The notes under the pieces were generated by a model, which saw nothing but the letters and a program-made list of their open reading frames with translations, ran no database searches and was not told where the DNA came from. From Eubacteriales bacterium (GTDB lineage Bacteria > Bacillota_A > Clostridia > Christensenellales > Aristaeellaceae): 27,597 nucleotides of DNA. Below, piece by piece: positions 22,709-27,597 of this stretch (the first letter of the stretch is position 1; every line of letters begins with the position of its first letter). The position numbers were made by a program, and so were the translations under genes. The DNA is taken from assembly GCA_030528845.1 (NCBI GenBank), contig JAUMYC010000006.1:1-27597 (forward strand), written 5' to 3'.

Positions 22709-22738
22709 GCATAAATGCGATCCCTCCCGGCTATACTT
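22709..22738 (+). promoter_or_regulatory. Forespore sigma-F/sigma-G-type promoter
   Basis: GCATA (22709-22713) is followed after exactly 15 nt by GGCTATACTT (22729-22738). This fits the B. subtilis sigma-F consensus (GywTA-N15-GGnrAnAnTw) at every position except the weak purine. The -10 also contains TATACT, but no sigma-A -35 lies at 16-18 bp. Transcription would start about 15-20 nt before the TTG start at 22760. Confidence 0.6.
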
Positions 22739-22759
22739 TTGGCTGAGGAGGGATCGCTA

Positions 22760-24022
22760 TTGAATCCGTTTGAAATCATGCCCGGGAAGGGCGCAGAGCT
22801 TCTGATCGACTGGGAGAAGATGTGGGTACGCCCTTACGACAAGCGCAGCGTGGATCCGTACACCCGCACGCGCGTCATCCTGATGAACGGCACGGAGTTT
22901 GAAAACGTCTGGTTTTCGCATCAGTTCTCGCGCAATGTGCAGGACAACGACCTGCGCCGCACGCTCGCGCTCATCCGTCGCAGCGAGCAGCAGCAGCAAA
23001 AGACCATCTCGCATATCAAGCCCGGCGACGAGACCGTGCTGGAGCACACCATCGGCTACGAGCAGCTCGCCGTGGACCTGACGGCGCACCTTGCCAAGCG
23101 CGTGACGGACTGCAATGTCAAAAACGCGCTGGATTTTGCCCTGCTGGAGGATTTTGACCATCTCTATCGCTATGCGGACCTGCTGGATCTGCATTTCCAC
23201 GTCAAGGCGGAAAACCTCGTGGGGCGCTACACGGAGATCATGCCCGGGCGGCCTACGATCGCGCATCACCGCCATCCCTACGACAGCGTGCGCTGGCCGA
23301 TGACCGGCCCCGCGCCCGAGCTGTTCGACGTGCTCGCGGCGAACGTGATCACAGCGGCCGAGCAGCAGACCATGAACTATTACATGAACACGGCTGCGGT
23401 CTATCCCGAAGAGACGGGCAGGCGGCTCTATCAGGAGATCGGCATGATCGAGGAGCAGCATGTGACGCAGTACGGCAGCCTGCTCAACCCGAACATGACA
23501 TGGCTGGAAAACCTGCTGGTGCACCAGTATACGGAGGCGTGGCTCTACTGGAGCATGCTGCAGACCGAGACCGACCGCGAGATCCGCTGCTTCTGGGAGG
23601 CGTGCTTCGGACAGGAGCTGCTGCATCTGCGCATGGCCGAAGAGCTGCTGCAGCGCTATGAGGGCAAGGAATGGCAGCAGGTCATTCCCTGCGGCGAATT
23701 CCCGCAGCCGCTCTGTCTCGAGAGCAATATCGAATATGTGCGCGATATCCTCGGCGGTACGGTGAACAACACCGCCCTGCGCGAGGAATACGCGGACGTG
23801 CGCACGCTGCCCGAGGACGGCGATTTCGCCGAGTATCAGCGCCGGGTGAACGAACCGGCGTGCAACGTGCTCAGCCACAGCGTGATCGAGGAGTATATCC
23901 GCAAAAATGGCCGGGATTATCGATTTGAGACCGCGCCGAACCCCGTGCCGCAGCTGCGCGACCGCACGCACGACGACATCTGCACGGGCCGGCAGAACGT
24001 CTGCCAGCTGCAAAACGCCTGA
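22760..24022 (+). CDS. Uncharacterised diiron ferritin-like protein
   Basis: This 420-aa protein is not one I can name. Residues 190-300 are helical and carry a complete carboxylate-diiron pattern: E201, E231-x2-H234 (EEQH), E259 and E286-x2-H289 (ELLH), with spacings of 30 and 27 residues. That is the E...ExxH...E...ExxH set of ferritin-like proteins. The first 190 residues hold another helical stretch with E95-H96, E101 and E130-x3-H134 and a His-rich IAHHRHPYD. Roughly 120 C-terminal residues are polar with several Cys. There is no signal peptide. The TTG at 22760 follows GGAGGG with 7 nt spacing. A forespore-type promoter precedes it and a strong terminator (24075-24110) follows, so it is monocistronic. 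Possible roles are peroxide or oxygen detoxification or iron handling in the spore. Confidence 0.85.
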   Translation: MNPFEIMPGKGAELLIDWEKMWVRPYDKRSVDPYTRTRVILMNGTEFENVWFSHQFSRNVQDNDLRRTLALIRRSEQQQQKTISHIKPGDETVLEHTIGYEQLAVDLTAHLAKRVTDCNVKNALDFALLEDFDHLYRYADLLDLHFHVKAENLVGRYTEIMPGRPTIAHHRHPYDSVRWPMTGPAPELFDVLAANVITAAEQQTMNYYMNTAAVYPEETGRRLYQEIGMIEEQHVTQYGSLLNPNMTWLENLLVHQYTEAWLYWSMLQTETDREIRCFWEACFGQELLHLRMAEELLQRYEGKEWQQVIPCGEFPQPLCLESNIEYVRDILGGTVNNTALREEYADVRTLPEDGDFAEYQRRVNEPACNVLSHSVIEEYIRKNGRDYRFETAPNPVPQLRDRTHDDICTGRQNVCQLQNA

Positions 24023-24029
24023 GCGGCAC

Positions 24030-24061
24030 AAAAAAACGCCCCCCATTTGAAGGCAGGGCGT
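24030..24061 (-). terminator. Terminator for the leftward reductase-transporter operon
   Basis: ACGCCC/GGGCGT (24036-24041 with 24056-24061) with a 14-nt loop is followed on the minus strand by seven T. It lies beyond the intergenic repeat, about 210 bp after the transporter stop. Confidence 0.6.
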
Positions 24062-24074
24062 CGTAAAACAGTAG

Positions 24075-24110
24075 ATCCGACCTATGGTTTCGACCATAGG
24101 TCGGATTTTT
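24075..24110 (+). terminator. Rho-independent terminator of the ferritin-like gene
   Basis: A perfect 14-bp stem (24075-24088 with 24093-24106) is closed by a TTCG tetraloop and followed by TTTT. Confidence 0.93.
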
Positions 24111-24119
24111 GCAAGATTG

Positions 24120-24195
24120 ACCGGCCTCGCTGACGGAGGGATGGCCAACCCCTCCGCCCCGTGCGGGGCGCCTCCCCTTACACCGGGGAGGCTTT
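24120..24195. repeat. Three-hairpin intergenic repeat element
   Basis: Three adjacent hairpins: CGGAGGG/CCCTCCG (24134-24156), CGCCCC-GTGC-GGGGCG (24155-24170) and GCCTCCCC/GGGGAGGC (24170-24192), with TTT at the end. Very similar GCCTCCCC-TTACACC-GGGGAGGC and GGAGGG...CCCCTCC modules recur between genes in many gut Clostridia, as I recall. Only one copy is in this window. The remaining gene-free bases, 24196-24273, show nothing I can identify. Confidence 0.7.
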
Positions 24196-24273
24196 GACAC
24201 GTCGTAAACCAAAGGCTGATTTATCATATAGAATCATGAGATATGCTCTTGGATAAAGCGTTTTTCTGCTGCG

Positions 24274-25518
24274 TCAGCCCAGCAGCACCGGCAGGAACTG
24301 TTCCACCAGCACCACGGCCAGCAGCGCGGTGGGGTAGGTCGCCGCATAGGCGGAGGCTACCTCCTCCGTGCCTGCCACATGGATGAGCGTGCCCAGCGCG
24401 GGGGTGGAGGTCATGCCTCCGGTGATGGAGCCGAGGTTGTTGAGCAGGTTCAGCTTGAGCACGTATTTTGCGAAAAGATAGCCCGCGACCATGGGGACGA
24501 TCGTCATCACGACGCCGTAGAGGAAATAGACCGGCCGGAAAAACTCCACAAAGCGCGCGCCGCCGGCAATGCCCGCGCCCATCAGGAAGAGGATCAGCCC
24601 CAGCTCGCGCAGTACTTCCAGCAGCTTTTTCTGCGGGGTGAGGCTCAGCGGGCCGACATGCGCGAAATGGCCGAAGACCAGCGACGCGACCAGAGTGCCG
24701 CCGGTCGTGGTCAGGGAAAAGCAGGGGCCGGAAAGGCCCGCGCCCGTGAGCGGGATCTTGACCGAGCCGAGCACGATGCCCAGCGCCGCCGCGAGCGCGA
24801 AGGGGGTGAACCCGAAGCCGTCGATCTGAACGAGCGTTCCGGAATAGGCCCTGCGCGTTTCATCGGCGTTCGCCGAGGAGATCAGCGCGCGCTCCTTGGC
24901 CATGTCCGCTTTGGTGAGCTTGGGGATCAGCTGCACGAACAGCACCACGCCCACTACGCCGAAGAGATAGGCGATGCCGTAGCCCACCGTGACGGCGGCT
25001 TCGAGATCGGCGGTGGCGGTCGTCGCCTTGGCGGCGGAGAAGCCCGGCGTGCTCGTCAGCGCGCCGGAGAGCAGCCCCTGCAGGATGGCGACGAAGGTGC
25101 GGCTGTCGCTCTCCGCGCCGCGGCCGATGAAATAGCACAGCGCGCAGGCCGCGCCTGAGGAGAGGATGATGAGCGCGCCGAGCACGATGTACGATTTAAA
25201 ATTGCGCTTGAGGTTGCCGAAAAACTTCGGCCCGGCGATGAAGCCGACGGCGGTCACGAAAAAGACCAGCCCGATGTTTTCCACGACTTTGAGCGCGTTC
25301 GCGGCGAAGCTCGAGCCGCCGGAGATCAGCGCGGCGTCGAGCTGCGGGTAAAACAGCGCGCCGTAGAGCAGCGCGGCGATAAACACGCCCGCAGAGCCGA
25401 GGCTGATGCCCTTGACGTGCACCGAGCCGAGCAGATAGCCCGCCGCGGAGATGATCAGCAGGGAAAACAGGAGAAACGGCACGCCGCCGACGGAGATCAG
25501 ACTTCCGAACAATTGCAT
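24274..25518 (-). CDS. AspT/YidE-type membrane transporter (aspartate:alanine exchanger fold)
   Basis: This 414-aa membrane protein is made of two homologous halves, each with about five to six helices. A duplicated motif marks them: SGALTSTPG (151-159) and GGMTSTPAL (367-375). This is the layout of the aspartate-alanine exchanger family (AspT, YidE, YbjL). It lacks the central TrkA_C domains of AspT/YidE; only a short hydrophilic linker of about 30 residues (199-228) is present. Members exchange or export small carboxylates; the substrate here is unknown. ATG 25518 follows AAGGAGGGG and lies 16 bp after the flavoprotein stop. Confidence 0.85.
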   Translation of the reverse strand: MQLFGSLISVGGVPFLLFSLLIISAAGYLLGSVHVKGISLGSAGVFIAALLYGALFYPQLDAALISGGSSFAANALKVVENIGLVFFVTAVGFIAGPKFFGNLKRNFKSYIVLGALIILSSGAACALCYFIGRGAESDSRTFVAILQGLLSGALTSTPGFSAAKATTATADLEAAVTVGYGIAYLFGVVGVVLFVQLIPKLTKADMAKERALISSANADETRRAYSGTLVQIDGFGFTPFALAAALGIVLGSVKIPLTGAGLSGPCFSLTTTGGTLVASLVFGHFAHVGPLSLTPQKKLLEVLRELGLILFLMGAGIAGGARFVEFFRPVYFLYGVVMTIVPMVAGYLFAKYVLKLNLLNNLGSITGGMTSTPALGTLIHVAGTEEVASAYAATYPTALLAVVLVEQFLPVLLG

Positions 25519-25534
25519 CGCACGCCCCTCCTTC

Positions 25535-27148
25535 TTATCGCTGCGCCGCAGGGAAGGTGCGGCGGTAGTCCGGCAGGAGCATGGGGGAGACCGCGTCCGT
25601 TTCGCAGCCGGCCTCTTTGAGCTCCCTGTCAAATGCTTCGATGTGCGCAAGGCTCAGCGCGGCCGGCTCATAGCCCTGCGCGCGCTCGGCGGCGGCTTTG
25701 CCCGCGCCGCGCCCGAAGACGATGATGTCCAGCAGGCTGTTGCCCATCAGGCGGTTGCGCCCGTGGATGCCGCCGACGGCCTCTCCGGCCACGAACAGGC
25801 CGGGCACGTTGGGCGTCATGCCGCTGCGGTCCACGTCCAGCCCGCCGTTCTGATAGTGCAGCGTGGGATAGACGAGGATCGGCTCTTTGCGGATATCCAC
25901 GCCGTATTCCTCAAACATGCGCAGCATGGCGGGGATGCGCGCTTCGATCGTGCCCTCGCCGTTTTTGAGTTCGATCATGGGCGTGTCGAGCCATACGCCC
26001 TGTCCTTCGCCCGTTTCGAGCCCCTTGCCGCGCTGCCGGCATTCGCGGATGATCGCCGCCGCGGCGACGTCGCGGGTCTCGAGCGGGTGTACGAACACCT
26101 CACCCTCGCTGTTGATCAGCTTCGCGCCCAGAGAGCGCACCTTTTCCGTCACCAGCGCGCCGAAGATCTGCACGGGATAGGCCGCGCCGGTGGGGTGATA
26201 CTGCAGCGAATCCTGATAAAGCAGCTTCGCTCCGGCGCGATAGCCCAAAACGAGGCCGTCGGCGGTGGCACCGTAATGGTTGGAGGTGGGGAAGCCCTGA
26301 TAATGCATGCGCCCCGCGCCGCCCGTGGCGATAACGACCGCCTTTGCGCGCGCGACATACAATTCGCGCGTTTCCATGTTCATGAGCACCGCGCCCGCGC
26401 AGCAGCCGTGTTCGTCGAGGATCAGCTCGACTGCGGAGGTGAACTCCAGCACGGGCACGCCGCAGTTGAGCGTCTCGTCGCGCAGCGTGCGCATGATCTC
26501 CGCGCCGGTATAGTCCTTTGCCGCGTGCATGCGCTTGCGCGAGGTGCCGCCGCCGTGGGTGGTGATCATCGTGCCGTCCGGCGCCTTGTCAAATTCCACG
26601 CCCAGCTCGTTGAGCCAGAGGATGGCCTCCGGCGCTTCGCTCACCAGACGGGCCAGCAGCTCGCGCTTTGCGGCGAAATGCCCCCCTCCGAAGGCGTCCA
26701 GAAAGTGAATGGCGGGGGAATCGTTGGGCTTGTCCGCCGCCTGGATGCCGCCCTCGGCCATCATGGTGTTCGCGTCGCCCAGGCGCAGCTTGGTCGCGAT
26801 CAGCGCCCTTGCGCCGGCCGCGTGCGCCTCGATGGCAGCTGCGCAGCCCGCGCCGCCGCCGCCGATGATCAGCACGTCCACGTCGTGATCCGGCGCGGAG
26901 AGATCGACCGAGGAAGGCGTGATGCGGCTGTGCGCCTGCAAAAGCCGCGCCAGCTCAGCCGGAGCGCGCTCGCCCTTGTTCGGCCCGGCGAGCAGAGCGG
27001 CAAACCGGTCTGCCCGGTGGTCCGGATGAAACTCCTCCAGCAGTGCCTGCTTTTCGGCGGCGTCCATGCGCCGGGGCTCCAGCGCCGCGTTGGCCGCCCG
27101 GTTTTGTTCCACAAGCCGGAGAGATGCTCTGATATATTCTGGGTACAT
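25535..27148 (-). CDS. Fumarate-reductase-type FAD flavoprotein
   Basis: This 537-aa flavoprotein is of the succinate dehydrogenase/fumarate reductase family. FAD-binding GGGGAG is at 96-101, behind an unusual N-terminal extension of about 90 residues. Residues of the fumarate site are kept: H318 in QYHPTG, R338 in EKVRSLG, H431 in HYQNGG and R466 in GRNRLMGNS, which correspond to the His/Arg set of E. coli FrdA. It should therefore reduce fumarate or a similar 2-enoate. There is no signal peptide and no FMN-binding domain, so it is cytoplasmic and needs a partner for electrons. ATG 27148 follows AAGGAGGGG. The [4Fe-4S] protein gene ends 20 bp upstream and the AspT-like gene begins 16 bp downstream, one operon. 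Confidence 0.93.
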   Translation of the reverse strand: MYPEYIRASLRLVEQNRAANAALEPRRMDAAEKQALLEEFHPDHRADRFAALLAGPNKGERAPAELARLLQAHSRITPSSVDLSAPDHDVDVLIIGGGGAGCAAAIEAHAAGARALIATKLRLGDANTMMAEGGIQAADKPNDSPAIHFLDAFGGGHFAAKRELLARLVSEAPEAILWLNELGVEFDKAPDGTMITTHGGGTSRKRMHAAKDYTGAEIMRTLRDETLNCGVPVLEFTSAVELILDEHGCCAGAVLMNMETRELYVARAKAVVIATGGAGRMHYQGFPTSNHYGATADGLVLGYRAGAKLLYQDSLQYHPTGAAYPVQIFGALVTEKVRSLGAKLINSEGEVFVHPLETRDVAAAAIIRECRQRGKGLETGEGQGVWLDTPMIELKNGEGTIEARIPAMLRMFEEYGVDIRKEPILVYPTLHYQNGGLDVDRSGMTPNVPGLFVAGEAVGGIHGRNRLMGNSLLDIIVFGRGAGKAAAERAQGYEPAALSLAHIEAFDRELKEAGCETDAVSPMLLPDYRRTFPAAQR

Positions 27149-27168
27149 ATCGCCCTTGCCCCTCCTTA

Positions 27169-27597
27169 TTATTGCTCGATGTCGCGTTGGTTGTACAGCT
27201 CGCGCAGTTCCTCGACCGGCCTTTGCATCAGCCGTTCGATCAGCTCGCGGAAGTCGCCCCGCTGCACTTCCTGCACGCGTTCCTTGAGATGCGCGCTCTC
27301 CGGGGCGATGTACTTGCCGTAGAGCCGCCGCGCCAGCAGCGCCACCTGCGGATGCGAAATGCCCGCCGGGCAGCGCGAGGAGCACAGGCCGCACATCACG
27401 CAGTCAAAGCTCTCCTGCGCGCACATGGCAAAATCGCCGCCCTGCGCAAAGCCGATGTATTCCATGACGTTGAGCCCCTGCGTGCAGGCGCGCGTGCAGG
27501 CGTTGCAGCCGATGCAGGAGTAGATCTCCGGGTAGAGCTGCATCATGACGGTCTGCTCGGGCTTGAGCCGGTTCAGATCGTACACCTGCTTGATCAG
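27169..27597 (-). CDS. [4Fe-4S] dicluster electron-transfer protein (partial, start outside window)
   Basis: The reading frame is open to the window edge, and the codons at the edge (LIKQV) continue without a start or ribosome site, so the N-terminus is missing. The visible 142 residues contain two ferredoxin-type clusters, CIGCNACTRAC and CVMCGLCSSRCP, in an HdrC/FrdB-like arrangement, and end in a helical tail (QRDIEQ). It most likely passes electrons to the flavoprotein encoded 20 bp downstream. Missing upstream sequence may include further domains, for example a flavin-binding or hydrogenase-like part. Confidence 0.88.
   Translation of the reverse strand: MIKQVYDLNRLKPEQTVMMQLYPEIYSCIGCNACTRACTQGLNVMEYIGFAQGGDFAMCAQESFDCVMCGLCSSRCPAGISHPQVALLARRLYGKYIAPESAHLKERVQEVQRGDFRELIERLMQRPVEELRELYNQRDIEQ

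Noticed and set aside
24193..24273. TTGACA-like sequence near 24194 and TATCAT near 24222 as a promoter
   Set aside because: The spacing is far from 16-18 bp and there is no plus-strand gene downstream.
25451..27322. A 623-codon open frame on the plus strand opposite the flavoprotein
   Set aside because: Same shadow pattern; the minus strand carries the conserved flavoprotein.
1..27597. tRNA, rRNA, CRISPR arrays, insertion sequences or prophage genes
   Set aside because: No cloverleaf-like gene, no regularly spaced repeats and no transposase or phage protein was seen on either strand.

Overview
This is a G+C-rich (roughly 60%), gene-dense segment of a Clostridia-type, endospore-forming Firmicute chromosome. 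The evidence is spoIVA with its full Bacillus-like length, a dnaG-rpoD macromolecular-synthesis arrangement, a perfect sigma-H-type promoter, a forespore (sigma-F/G-type) promoter, several TTG starts behind strong AGGAGG sites, and a multi-hairpin intergenic repeat of a kind I associate with gut Clostridia. The genus cannot be fixed from the sequence. I see no phage, IS element, CRISPR array, tRNA or rRNA.

Layout. 1-3534 (minus): the first codons of a probable rpoD, dnaG with a sigma-H-type promoter, a terminator, then spoIVA. 3653-6163 (plus): a sigma-A promoter drives a membrane-anchored orphan, an FlK-like hotdog thioesterase, a nitroreductase and a serine hydrolase, ending at a terminator. 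6155-9138 (plus): a promoter embedded in that terminator, a structured leader RNA with its own terminator, an ABC exporter, and lrgA-lrgB. 9146-10531: a GNAT acetyltransferase and a Cof-type HAD phosphatase. 10568-16138 (plus): a compact six-gene operon holding a degenerate TupA-like ATP-grasp protein, an MFS transporter, a second serine hydrolase, ThpR, a short QueG-like Fe-S protein and a YkuD-type protein, closed by a bidirectional terminator. 16140-19595 (minus): a GH95 alpha-L-fucosidase followed by two acetyltransferases. 19620-24110 (plus): an AlkZ-like DNA glycosylase, a glycerophosphodiester phosphodiesterase, an alpha/beta hydrolase and an uncharacterised diiron ferritin-like protein. 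24120-24195: the repeat. 24274-27597 (minus): a [4Fe-4S] protein (cut by the window edge), a fumarate-reductase-type flavoprotein and an AspT/YidE-type transporter in one operon.

Most interesting items. (1) A 420-aa protein with a complete E/ExxH/E/ExxH diiron ligand set lies just behind a sigma-F/G-type promoter, which suggests an undescribed forespore diiron protein. (2) The structured leader with an overlapping terminator ahead of the ABC exporter looks like a riboswitch; the guanidine-IV (mepA) class is a hypothesis only. (3) A soluble two-subunit reductase is encoded together with an AspT-like exchanger. All functional calls come from reading motifs; no database search was possible.
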